Made by a program: the position numbers and the translations under genes. From Bacteroidales bacterium (GTDB lineage Bacteria > Bacteroidota > Bacteroidia > Bacteroidales > UBA3663), in assembly GCA_017561935.1 (NCBI GenBank), contig JAFZBE010000042.1, positions 93,071 to 157,070 on the forward strand: a DNA stretch of 64,000 bases, written 5' to 3'. The notes beneath the pieces were generated by a model. It ran no database searches, was not told where the DNA came from, and saw nothing but the letters and a program-made list of their open reading frames with translations. This document shows positions 44,465 to 53,827 of this stretch, piece by piece. Numbering within the stretch: position 1 is the stretch's first letter; every line of letters begins with the position of its first letter.

Positions 44465-47400
44465 CTATTTGTTCACACGCTCCATGATCCACTGTTGGTT
44501 GGTGCTGTTGTGCCGCCCGTAAAGTTGTACGCCGCGGTTCTCTTCGTATTTCGCCCCTTCGACATCAATGGCACGACCTTCGTCTTTCGAAAGAAGAAGC
44601 ACGTAGTTTCCGTTGTCCATCTTAACAGCCTTCCAGCGTTCGAGATCCGAGCCCGAGTATTCGCTGAGCCAAAGGAAGCCGCGCAGTTGGTCGTTGATGC
44701 TGATGACGTACTTTTCGTCCAACATGCTGCGCAGGACGTAAGAGCCGTCTTTCTCGCGCGACAATCTCCACTTCTGAGCATCGGATTTCTTGTTTTTCTG
44801 GATCACCATCCTCAGGTGGTTTGACGCCTTGCCATTCACCGTAATCACATAGTCCGGGTCTCCTGCAGTCTTGATGATGTAGATATTCCCTTCGGTCTGG
44901 TCGGTCGAAGATGGTTTCGTGGTGGTTGAAGACGTGTTTGATGGGTTGGGTGTTGTGGAGCCGTCTGCACGCTCCATGATCCACTGTTGGTTGGGGCCAT
45001 CGTGACGTGGGTAAAGCTGTAAGGTAGCGTTATCCTTATATGCTGCCCCTTCTATATCTAGGGCTTGGCTCTGTTTTTTCGAGTGTATCAGCACATAGTT
45101 CCCGTTGTCCATCTTCACGGCTTTCCAGCGTTCGAGATCCGAGCCTTTGGATTCGTTTAGCATTACAAATCCGCTCAGTTGATCGTTGCCACAGATGACG
45201 TAGTTTTCGTCCAACAAACTGCGAAGGATGTAGGTGCCGTCCTTCTGGCGTGACAATTTCCATTTCTGAGCATTCGACTTCTGATTCTTCTGGATTACCA
45301 GTCGCTTCTGCTTTGCCACCTTGCCTTCAGACACCGTAACTACGTAATTAGGGTCGCCCGCACTCTTGATATAATAGACATTCCCTTCATGCTGGGTGGA
45401 CGAAGAGGTGTTTGTGGAACCACTGTTGTTGTTTGAAGGCTTTGTTGTGGTTGTCGTGGTAGTTGTACCACTGTTGTTGTTTGAAGGTTTTGTTGTGGTA
45501 GTCGTAGTGGTTGTACCACTGTTGTTGTTTGAAGGCGTCCCATCCACACGCTCCATGATCCACTGCTGGTTGAGGTCGTTATGGCGTCCGTAAAGCTGGA
45601 CGCCCTGGTTTTCCGCATATTTTGCTGCTTCGATGTCCAGGGCGCGGTTCCGGTCTTTCGAACACAACAACTGGTAGTTCCCGTTAGGCATCTTCACGGC
45701 TTTCCAGCGTTCGAGCTCCGAGCCCTTGTACTCGCTGAGCCAGGCAAAACCGCGCAGCTGGTCGTTGATGCTGACGACGAAGTTTTCGTCCAATAGGCTG
45801 CGCAGCGCGTAGGTGTCATCCTTCTCATGCGTCAACCGCCACTTCTGTGCGTCCGATTTCTGATTCTTCTGAATCACCACCCACTGATGGTTGGATGCCT
45901 TGCCTTTCACCGTGAGCACATAGTTCGGATCGCCCGCGCTCTTGATATAATAGACATTTCCTTCGTGTGGGGTGGACGAAGAGCTGTTTGTGGAACCATT
46001 GTTATTGTTTGAAGGCTTCGTAGTAGTTGTCGTAGTGGTTGTACCACTGTTGTTGTTGTTTGAAGGCTTCGTAGTAGTTGTCGTGGAAGTGGTGCCACTG
46101 TTGTTGTTTGAGGGCTTCGTGGACGATGTCGTGGATGTCTGCGTTGCGGAATGGTCAACGGGTGTAATGTCTTCGCTGCTTCGAATCTTGAAACTACCTT
46201 CCGACTTTCCGTAACTGCGGCTCTGTATCCCGTTGCTCGATGATGCCTCGTGCTTCTCGGCTGGACCTTTGATTCTTACCAGGAGCGTTCCTGTCTGCCC
46301 CGGCTGCAGTCGGCTGGCATGTACTGCAGCTGTTGCCAGATCAGACTTGTCCATGTAGCCGTAGCTGCTGTTCTTGCCCCAAACGGTGCCGGTGGTGCGG
46401 CCTGTAACACGTATCTTCACCATTTCGCCGCGCTTGTCGCGGTACTTTGACATGTCGGGGTCGGTGACTTCGGTTACAGGAACTCCAATAATTTTGTAGG
46501 CTCCTTTTGCCTTCTTGTAGCTTTGGCTCTTGATTCCATTACGAGTGATGGAGGGATAGCTGCCTTGGTCGGCCACAATTTCTATTACGACCTTATCTAC
46601 ATTTCCATCCACTTGGGCCGCTGAATGGAGGCTGGCGGTGCCCAGATCGGAATCGATGGTGTAGATTTTATCTTTGCCGCCCCAGATCTTGCCATCCTTC
46701 CTTGCCTTTACGTAGAAAATGAACCGTTGTCCGATCTTGTCACAATATGGCGTCAGGTCGTCGGGGGCATCGCTGACTGTTGACGAGGGTGTAGATGTGG
46801 TGGTAGTCGTTGGCGATGTGTTATTGTCGTTTGAAGAAACCCCATCCACACGTTCCATGATCCACTGCTGGTTGAGGTCGTTGTGGCGTCCGTAAAGCTG
46901 GACGCCCTGGTTTTCCGCATATTTTGCTGCTTCGATGTCTAGGGCGCGGTTCTGGTCTTTCGAACACAACAGCTGATAGTTCCCGTTAGGCATCTTCACG
47001 GCCTTCCAGCGTTCGAGCTCCGAGCCCTTGAATTCGCTGAGCCATGCAAAACCGCGCAGCTGGTCGTTGATGCTGATGACGAATTTTTCGTCCGACATGC
47101 TACGCAGGGCGTATGTGTCGTCCTTCTCGTGTGTCAATCTCCACTTCTGTGCATCGGTTTTCTTATTCTTCTGGATTACTATCCTCTGATGGTTGGACGC
47201 CTTGCCGTTCACAGCAAGCACGTAGTTCGGGTCGCCTGCGCTCTTGATATAATAGATGTTCCCTTCGTTCTGGGAGGACGAAGAAGTGTTTGTGGAACCG
47301 CTATTGTTGTTCGAAGGCTTCGTAGTAGTTGTCGTGGTAGTTGTACCACTGTTGTTGTTCGAAGGATTCGTAGTGGTTGTCGTGGTAGTTGTACCGCTGT

Positions 47401-48526
47401 TGTTGTCGTTGTTCGAGGGCTTCGTAGTGGTTGTCGTGGTAGTTGTGCCGCTGTTGTTGCTTGAAGGCGTCCCATCCACACGTTCCATAATCCACTGCTG
47501 GTTGAGGTCATTGTGGCGTCCGTAAAGCTGGACCCCCTGGTTCTCCGCATATTTTGCTGCCTCGATGTCCAGGGCGCGGTTCTGGTCTTTCGAACACAAC
47601 AGTTGATAGTTCCCGTTAGGCATCTTCACGGCCTTCCAACGTTCGAGTTCCGAGCCCTTGAATTCGCTGAGCCATGCAAAACCGCGCAGCTGGTCGTTGA
47701 TGCTGATGACGAATTTTTCGTCCGACATGCTACGCAGGGCGTATGTGTTGTCCTTCTCGTGCGTCAATCTCCACTTCTGTGCATCCGCTTTCTGATTCTT
47801 TTGGATCACTATCCTCTGATGGTTGGACGCCTTGCCGTTCACAGCAAGCACGTAGTTCGGGTCGCCTGCGCTCTTGATATAATAGACATTCCCTTCGTTC
47901 TGGCTGGACGAAGAGGTTGATGAAGTGGAAGATGAGGAGGAGGACGAAGAAGATGTCGTGTCGGAACTCGAGGTGGAGCTGCTCTTTACTTTTTCGAAAG
48001 TCCATTGTTGGTGCGAGCATTTATGCGTGTTCCATAATTCAACGGTCCCATTGTTCCTGGCATTCTCGGATCCATCCTTCAGTTCGAGGCAGAAATCCCT
48101 ATTGTCGTTCACCATCAGCACGTATGAGCCATTACGTTGCCGTTCGGGCATCCAACATGAGCCATTACGTTGCTGTTCGAGTATCCATCGTTGGCGATTT
48201 GACTTGGTGTATGACGAAGTGACGATCAGGGTTTTGTTCGCCATCTGATTGTTCTTGACATTGATGACGAATTTGTTATCGACATGGCTTCGCAGGACGA
48301 TGGCGCCATCGCTAAGGTTCTCCACTTCCCACATCTGACTTGGCTTGTTCTGCCATTCATAGACCAAGACGGGATTGCCTTCGGCGGCCTTGTTGTCCTT
48401 CAACGTAAGCACATAGGAGGGGCTTTCTGTGTACTTGATGACATAGATGCCATCGGGGATTACCTGAGCCATTGCGGCCAGTACGAAGAAGATAAGTGTG
48501 ATGACTGCAGTGATTCGTTTTTTCAT
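44465..48526 (-). CDS. Large secreted multidomain lectin: six ricin-type trefoils and two LCCL domains
   Basis: A 1353-residue secreted protein, signal MKKRITAVITLIFFVLAAMAQ. Domains in order: ricin-type beta-trefoil about 23-174; Ser-rich linker; trefoil 211-349; Thr/Asn linkers (NNNSGTTTTTTTTKPS); trefoil 419-560; two LCCL domains at about 587-685 and 690-780 (KIWGGKDKIYTIDSDLGTA; TVWGKNSSYGYMDKSDLATA, each followed by an NGI-S-x-SY block); linker; trefoils about 853-994, 1045-1187 and 1209-1353. Five trefoils share the start EGN-x-YYIKSAGDPNYV and end NQQWIMER. No catalytic domain is visible. It should bind glycans outside the cell. DNA of the repeats is nearly identical, so recombination can change copy number. 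Confidence 0.85.
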   Translation of the reverse strand: MKKRITAVITLIFFVLAAMAQVIPDGIYVIKYTESPSYVLTLKDNKAAEGNPVLVYEWQNKPSQMWEVENLSDGAIVLRSHVDNKFVINVKNNQMANKTLIVTSSYTKSNRQRWILEQQRNGSCWMPERQRNGSYVLMVNDNRDFCLELKDGSENARNNGTVELWNTHKCSHQQWTFEKVKSSSTSSSDTTSSSSSSSSSTSSTSSSSQNEGNVYYIKSAGDPNYVLAVNGKASNHQRIVIQKNQKADAQKWRLTHEKDNTYALRSMSDEKFVISINDQLRGFAWLSEFKGSELERWKAVKMPNGNYQLLCSKDQNRALDIEAAKYAENQGVQLYGRHNDLNQQWIMERVDGTPSSNNSGTTTTTTTTKPSNNDNNSGTTTTTTTTNPSNNNSGTTTTTTTTKPSNNNSGSTNTSSSSQNEGNIYYIKSAGDPNYVLAVNGKASNHQRIVIQKNKKTDAQKWRLTHEKDDTYALRSMSDEKFVISINDQLRGFAWLSEFKGSELERWKAVKMPNGNYQLLCSKDQNRALDIEAAKYAENQGVQLYGRHNDLNQQWIMERVDGVSSNDNNTSPTTTTTSTPSSTVSDAPDDLTPYCDKIGQRFIFYVKARKDGKIWGGKDKIYTIDSDLGTASLHSAAQVDGNVDKVVIEIVADQGSYPSITRNGIKSQSYKKAKGAYKIIGVPVTEVTDPDMSKYRDKRGEMVKIRVTGRTTGTVWGKNSSYGYMDKSDLATAAVHASRLQPGQTGTLLVRIKGPAEKHEASSSNGIQSRSYGKSEGSFKIRSSEDITPVDHSATQTSTTSSTKPSNNNSGTTSTTTTTKPSNNNNSGTTTTTTTTKPSNNNNGSTNSSSSTPHEGNVYYIKSAGDPNYVLTVKGKASNHQWVVIQKNQKSDAQKWRLTHEKDDTYALRSLLDENFVVSINDQLRGFAWLSEYKGSELERWKAVKMPNGNYQLLCSKDRNRALDIEAAKYAENQGVQLYGRHNDLNQQWIMERVDGTPSNNNSGTTTTTTTTKPSNNNSGTTTTTTTTKPSNNNSGSTNTSSSTQHEGNVYYIKSAGDPNYVVTVSEGKVAKQKRLVIQKNQKSNAQKWKLSRQKDGTYILRSLLDENYVICGNDQLSGFVMLNESKGSDLERWKAVKMDNGNYVLIHSKKQSQALDIEGAAYKDNATLQLYPRHDGPNQQWIMERADGSTTPNPSNTSSTTTKPSSTDQTEGNIYIIKTAGDPDYVITVNGKASNHLRMVIQKNKKSDAQKWRLSREKDGSYVLRSMLDEKYVISINDQLRGFLWLSEYSGSDLERWKAVKMDNGNYVLLLSKDEGRAIDVEGAKYEENRGVQLYGRHNSTNQQWIMERVNK

Positions 48527-48589
48527 AGTCGTATATCGTCAAATGAATAAAGAATGAAGTCATGGAGGAATGACCAAGGTTTTGCGGTG

Positions 48590-48621
48590 CAAATATATGG
48601 ATTAATTTGGAATCTCGCAAA
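48590..48621 (-). promoter_or_regulatory. Promoter for the ricin/LCCL gene
   Basis: Minus-strand -7 TATATTTG (48590-48597), 20-bp spacer, -33 TTTG (48618-48621), 64 bp before the ATG. Confidence 0.8.
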
Positions 48622-48846
48622 TATTTATTGTAAAAAAAGAGAGTTCGTATTTGTAATAGGGGGATTTTTGTGTGTTTTTCTTGCATTTTTGGCTTTTGGT
48701 GTTTTAACATGGATTTGCAATGCTTTTACTTTTTGTGGTGAAAATGATGGTTCGTAATTGCTGAAAATCAGCTTGTTGCGATTGCATATACACTGCAAAT
48801 CTTTACTTTGGAAGACATTCGGAACTTTTTGTATAATTATGTTGCA

Positions 48847-48854
48847 TACCTTTG
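48847..48854 (+). promoter_or_regulatory. -7 element of the SusC-type operon promoter
   Basis: TACCTTTG (48847-48854) lies 93 bp before the SusC ATG. No -33 TTTG at the usual 19-21 bp is present (nearest is 15 bp away), which fits an activated promoter controlled by the downstream regulator or another activator. Confidence 0.55.
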
Positions 48855-48947
48855 CACCGTGAAAACCGGTATTGCTTCACATTACATGATTAACGCAGAA
48901 TAATCGCAAAAACCATTGATACATTATTAATAATAAAACAAACATCT

Positions 48948-51900
48948 ATGAAAAAAACAATCAAGTTATTCGGTGCGAAGCTTGTGATGATGCTTGTGAT
49001 GATGCTCACGGTGCAAGTAGCATTGGCACAAAGCAAAATTACGGGTAACGTCGTTGATGCGACTGGAGAACCTGTCACGGGTGCATCCATTGTCGTAGTT
49101 GGAACCCTCAATGGCACGGTTTCCGATATTGATGGCAATTTCAGCATCAATGTGAAGTCGGACGACATGCTCCAGATCTCGTACATCGGTTACGTGACGC
49201 AGACGGTCAAGCCAGTGAATGGCATGACGGTGACGTTGGCAGAAGATAACGAAATGATCGATGAGGTGGTTGTCGTAGGTTATGGTGTGCAGCGCAAGAG
49301 TGACCTTACTGGTGCTGTGGCCAAGGTGGATGGCAAGACCCTCGAGGAACGTCCGATGGCGAACATCGTGCAGGCCCTGCAAGGCGCTGTTCCTGGTCTG
49401 AACATCTCGGTGACGGGTACCAATGCCGAAGGATCGAGCTCACAGACACGCATTCGTGGCGAAAAATCCATCTCGGCCGACAACAAACCGCTCATCATCC
49501 TCGATGGCATCCCATTCGATGGCCCTTGGTCGGAGATCAACCCCAACGATGTGGCTTCGGTCGAAGTGCTGAAGGATGCATCGTCGGCTGCCATCTATGG
49601 GGCACGAGGCTCGAACGGTGTGATCCTAATCACCACCAAGAAGGGCGATAAAGGCAAGCTGAACGTGTCGTACTCGGCCAACTTTACTGTCAACAAGGCT
49701 GTCATCGTGCCGCGTCTGATGACCGGTCAGGAGTTCTGGGATGCCAAGATCGATGCCTTGAAGGCTGCCAACGTGATTGACCCAACTCCCTCGAACCCCG
49801 AACCCTGGATGGGCAACATCACCATGACAGAGCAGCGACTGCACGATGCCGGATTGGAAACCGACTGGCTTGACCTCGCCTTGCGTACCGCTTTCAGCCA
49901 GCACCACAACCTCTCGTTCCGTGGTGGCGTGAATAAGACTTCCTACTACGTTTCATTCAACCTGGCCGACAATGAAGGCATCGCTGTGGGCAATGCCTTC
50001 CAGCGTGTCAACCTGCGTGTCAACCTCGACCAGGAGTTTACCGACTGGCTGAAGTTCTCGACCAACACACAGCTGGGTCGCTTCGACCGCAGTGGAAGCA
50101 ATGCTTCGTTCAGTCGTGCGTTCAAGATGAACCCCTTGGCCGAGGCCTACAACGAGGATGGCTCGATTCGCTCGACTGCTTGGGAGGACTCGAGCGAGGC
50201 CTTCTGCGTGAACCCACTTGATGCATTGAACAACAGGACTCGGGACATCCGTTATAAGGTTGTGACCAATAACGCCCTCGACATCAAGATTCCGTGGATC
50301 AAGGGCCTGACCTATCGTCTGAATACTGGCTTTACTTACGAGAACTCGTCTTGGAAGCAGTATCAGGGTCTTGATACCTATTATGGCGCACGAGCCAATG
50401 GTATCATTAACACCGATGACTGGCATTCGGAGGAATGGATCATCGAGAACATTGTTTCTTATAACCGCGAGTTCGGCAAACATCGTCTGTTTCTCACCGG
50501 TCTCTATTCGGCTCAGAGCAAGGAGTACGAGCAGAACACAATGGAGGGCAAGGATTTCCCTAATGACGTGATGTACTATTACCAGATGTCGAAGGCCAGC
50601 ACCTCGTCGGGCAGTTCTTCGTATTGGAAGGTGAACCACTTGTCGCAGATGTTCCGTATCAACTACACCTACGATAGCCGCTACCTGCTGACCCTCACCG
50701 CCCGCCGTGACGGCTATTCGGCCTTCGGAGCCGACTCGAAGTTCGGCGTTTTCCCGTCGATGGCATTGGGTTGGAATGTGATGAACGAGAAGTTCTTCAA
50801 GTCGGCCAGCGACGTGATGAACAATCTGAAGATTCGCTTATCGTGGGGCAAGAACGGCAACGAGGCCATCTCGGCTTATTCCTCGCTACCTAACCTCTCT
50901 ACCTATAATTATTTAAATGACGACCATACGGCCATGTACGGCTTCTTCCCTGAGAAACTGGCTTCGCCCACTCTCGGCTGGGAGACTACACAGCAGGTGA
51001 ATCTCGGCGTGGATTTCGCCTTCCTGAACAATCGCGTTTCAGGCACATTCGATACCTATTGGTCACACACCAAGGACTTGTTGCTCAATCGCTCAATCCC
51101 CACCATCAACGGTACGGGCAACATCACCGAGAACCGAGGCAAGACCAAGGGTTCGGGCTGGGAGCTGCAGATTAACAGCACCAACATCGTGAAGAAGAAC
51201 TTCACATGGACCTCGACACTCAACCTGGCCCACTACAACACCGAGATTGTCGATGTGGGTATCTATGACGAGAATGGGAACCCTGTGGACGACGTGGCTT
51301 CGCGCTGGTTCATCGGCGAGCCTATCAGCGTCAATTACGATTACAAGAAGATTGGCATCTGGCAGATCACCGACGCTTCGAACCCCAAGGGCCAGCAGGA
51401 TCCCAACTATCGCTATTCGATTCCTGGATACGTGAAGGTGGAGGACAAGGACGGACAGAACGACATCACCCCCGATGACATGCAGCTCATCGGTTCGGCA
51501 GTGCCTTGGCTGATTGCTTCGCTCTCAAATAGCCTCTCGTACAAGGGACTTACACTCACCGTGTTCCTTAACTCGGAGTTTGGACGCTCGGCCAACAATA
51601 CCCTGATGACCGTCTATTCGAATTCATATCGCCAAAATCGCCTCTATCATGACTTCTGGACACCAGAGAATCCTACAAACGACTATCCGATGAATAGCCT
51701 TGATGCGGGTCCCAATCCTTATGATGCAGGTTTCTACGAGGATGCTTGGTTCGTGAGACTTCAGAACGTCAACCTGAGCTACAACCTTCCATCTAATTGG
51801 CTTAAGAAGATTAAGCTCAGCCGTGTACAGGTTTATGTCGATGGCAAGAACTTGAAGGTATGGACCCCATGGAAGGGCCTTGACCCGGAATACACTTCCA

Positions 51901-51959
51901 ACCAGCAAAGCACGCCGCCGCAGCGGTCGATCAGCTTTGGTATGAAAATCGATCTTTAA
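48948..51959 (+). CDS. SusC/RagA-type TonB-linked outer-membrane importer
   Basis: A 1003-residue outer-membrane transporter. Signal peptide ends near VALAQ (residue 27). Carboxypeptidase-regulatory-like domain at about 28-110 (ITGNVVDATGEPVTGASIVV), then the SusC-specific TonB-box region MIDEVVVVGYGVQRKSDLTGAV (about 104-125), plug domain and a large barrel ending FGMKIDL. With the adjacent SusD it forms a pedal-bin importer. RagAB of Porphyromonas takes up peptides, while SusCD takes up glycans; the peptidase neighbours here favour peptides. Energised by TonB/ExbBD, such as those at 11-18 kb. Confidence 0.95.
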   Translation: MKKTIKLFGAKLVMMLVMMLTVQVALAQSKITGNVVDATGEPVTGASIVVVGTLNGTVSDIDGNFSINVKSDDMLQISYIGYVTQTVKPVNGMTVTLAEDNEMIDEVVVVGYGVQRKSDLTGAVAKVDGKTLEERPMANIVQALQGAVPGLNISVTGTNAEGSSSQTRIRGEKSISADNKPLIILDGIPFDGPWSEINPNDVASVEVLKDASSAAIYGARGSNGVILITTKKGDKGKLNVSYSANFTVNKAVIVPRLMTGQEFWDAKIDALKAANVIDPTPSNPEPWMGNITMTEQRLHDAGLETDWLDLALRTAFSQHHNLSFRGGVNKTSYYVSFNLADNEGIAVGNAFQRVNLRVNLDQEFTDWLKFSTNTQLGRFDRSGSNASFSRAFKMNPLAEAYNEDGSIRSTAWEDSSEAFCVNPLDALNNRTRDIRYKVVTNNALDIKIPWIKGLTYRLNTGFTYENSSWKQYQGLDTYYGARANGIINTDDWHSEEWIIENIVSYNREFGKHRLFLTGLYSAQSKEYEQNTMEGKDFPNDVMYYYQMSKASTSSGSSSYWKVNHLSQMFRINYTYDSRYLLTLTARRDGYSAFGADSKFGVFPSMALGWNVMNEKFFKSASDVMNNLKIRLSWGKNGNEAISAYSSLPNLSTYNYLNDDHTAMYGFFPEKLASPTLGWETTQQVNLGVDFAFLNNRVSGTFDTYWSHTKDLLLNRSIPTINGTGNITENRGKTKGSGWELQINSTNIVKKNFTWTSTLNLAHYNTEIVDVGIYDENGNPVDDVASRWFIGEPISVNYDYKKIGIWQITDASNPKGQQDPNYRYSIPGYVKVEDKDGQNDITPDDMQLIGSAVPWLIASLSNSLSYKGLTLTVFLNSEFGRSANNTLMTVYSNSYRQNRLYHDFWTPENPTNDYPMNSLDAGPNPYDAGFYEDAWFVRLQNVNLSYNLPSNWLKKIKLSRVQVYVDGKNLKVWTPWKGLDPEYTSNQQSTPPQRSISFGMKIDL

Positions 51960-51992
51960 TCATCAATGGTCTTCAAATATAAAACTAAAGAT

Positions 51993-53783
51993 ATGAAAAG
52001 CAAGAAAACTATTATAGCATGTCTGTTCCTCGCCCTTGGTCTGGCAGGATGCAACGAAGACTCCTTCCTCGAAGAACAGCCCCATTCGTCGCTTTATCCC
52101 GAGAACCTTTTGGTGGATTACAACGGCTTCCAGTCGATGATTACACCTCTGTATGGCATGATGCGTGCCGAATATCGTCGTGCAGATGCCCTGGGTGGTG
52201 GTATCCCTCTGGTGCTGCACAGCGCTTGGGGAGGAGGCGTAGATAACTCGTGGGCAAACAACAGCCATTCGGAGCTGAAGTTCATGTACTATCCTTCGGC
52301 CATCAAGCAGGTCGATCTTCAGATCTTCTCCAACGTTTTCCAGTGGTGTTACCGCATTATCAACACCGCGAACATGATTATTGCACGTGCCGAAGATGAG
52401 GACATCAACTGGGGTGTGGGTGCACAAGCAGAAAAGAACAAGAACGAGATCCTGTCGGAAGCACGCTTCGCCAGAGCGTGGGCCTATCGTCACTTGACCT
52501 ACTCGTTTGGTGCCGTACCCCTTTCGCTCGACGAGATCACGGGTTCGAACTATCGCACCGACTGGGAGCGTACTCCCGTGAGCGAGATCCGCAAAGCGAT
52601 GGAGGAGGACCTGCTCTTCGCAGCCAACAACCTGCCTCTGCGCCGCAGTAATAACAGCGAGATTTCGGGTGCCATGGCTCGTCACTATCTGGGCGAGCTC
52701 TATCTGGCCGAAGATCAACCGCAGAAAGCCGTCGATATTCTAAAGCCACTGGTCGAAGGCAGCGAGTATACCCTGATGACCGAGCGTTTTGGCAAGAACG
52801 CCTCCAATCCAGGCTGTGCCTTTATCGACGTATTCCGTACTCCGATGTATGTGGATGGTAACAAGGAGGTCCTCTTTGCTTTTGTCAACACCGAGCCTGA
52901 GAACTCGGCATACGGCACAGCTGAGGTCTATATCAAGAGTACCTACAAGGATTACTATTCGAATGATGGCACAATCAAGAAGAGCAACATGAACGACCCC
53001 GACTACACTTCGGGAGCGTGCACCTGGCCGCAGGCCTTCTGGCTTAACAATGGCGGCAAGGGTGCCGGACGTATTGTCCCCTCGCGCGGTTCGCTGCGAC
53101 TCTATGATTACAAGGGCATGGGTACTATCGACGACCGCATCTCGGACTATGCCATGGTATGGACGATCAACGACCGTGCTGCCGACGGCACCATCACCAG
53201 CTTTTTAAACAATGGACAGGCCGTGATCGACACAACGGTAACTGCGAAGATGACCGACGAGGGCACCACTTCAATCAAGAAATACAACTGGCCCACCACG
53301 CGCAAATGGGACTATACGGCTCCCGTCAAAGCAAATGGCGACAAGGACGGCTGCTATCAGGACATCGTCTATCTGCGCTTGGCTGATACCTACCTGCTCT
53401 ATGCCGAGGCCTTGATGAAGACCAGCAAGAATAGTGAGGCCATCAAGTGGATCAACAAGGTGCGCAACCGCTCGCATGCCGTCAGCATTGATGAGAACGA
53501 TCTGGCTGTAGGTGGTATGGACTTCATTCTCGACGAGAGGAGCCGCGAGCTGTTGTCTGAGGAGGAGCGTCGCCATACGCTGATACGTGTGAGCCAGGAG
53601 AATGGAGGTGATGAGCGTGACGTGAACAACTACTTCAAGCGTCGTATGCGTGCACTCAACGAGATCGCAGGTCGTCCAGCCCGTGGCATGAACGACTACG
53701 ATACGCCTGTGCTCTTCCCGATCCCTCAGAATTTCATCGAATCGAACTCGGGTCGTGCACTGGAGAATAATCCAGGGTATTGA
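51993..53783 (+). CDS. SusD/RagB-type substrate-binding surface lipoprotein
   Basis: A 596-residue lipoprotein that caps the SusC barrel. Lipoprotein signal with lipobox LAGC (C20 or so) in MKSKKTIIACLFLALGLAGC. SusD signs: EARFARAWAYRHLTYSFGAVPL (SusD-like TPR helix), and the C-terminal ALNEIAGRPARG, PVLFPIPQNFIESNSG ending ENNPGY, where the QN-x2P/NPGY pattern is typical. The ATG at 51993 gives the clean signal; the frame opens at 51966. Follows SusC by 33 bp and precedes the DcuC-like gene by 44 bp. Confidence 0.95.
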   Translation: MKSKKTIIACLFLALGLAGCNEDSFLEEQPHSSLYPENLLVDYNGFQSMITPLYGMMRAEYRRADALGGGIPLVLHSAWGGGVDNSWANNSHSELKFMYYPSAIKQVDLQIFSNVFQWCYRIINTANMIIARAEDEDINWGVGAQAEKNKNEILSEARFARAWAYRHLTYSFGAVPLSLDEITGSNYRTDWERTPVSEIRKAMEEDLLFAANNLPLRRSNNSEISGAMARHYLGELYLAEDQPQKAVDILKPLVEGSEYTLMTERFGKNASNPGCAFIDVFRTPMYVDGNKEVLFAFVNTEPENSAYGTAEVYIKSTYKDYYSNDGTIKKSNMNDPDYTSGACTWPQAFWLNNGGKGAGRIVPSRGSLRLYDYKGMGTIDDRISDYAMVWTINDRAADGTITSFLNNGQAVIDTTVTAKMTDEGTTSIKKYNWPTTRKWDYTAPVKANGDKDGCYQDIVYLRLADTYLLYAEALMKTSKNSEAIKWINKVRNRSHAVSIDENDLAVGGMDFILDERSRELLSEEERRHTLIRVSQENGGDERDVNNYFKRRMRALNEIAGRPARGMNDYDTPVLFPIPQNFIESNSGRALENNPGY

Positions 53784-53827
53784 ATAAGTTTGGTTAATAA
53801 TAATTGTGTGTGTAAATGTAAAGTGGT

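Noticed and set aside
48948..53783. Classical glycan PUL assignment for the SusC/SusD pair
   Set aside because: No glycoside hydrolase, lyase or sulfatase is adjacent; neighbours are peptidases and a dicarboxylate carrier.
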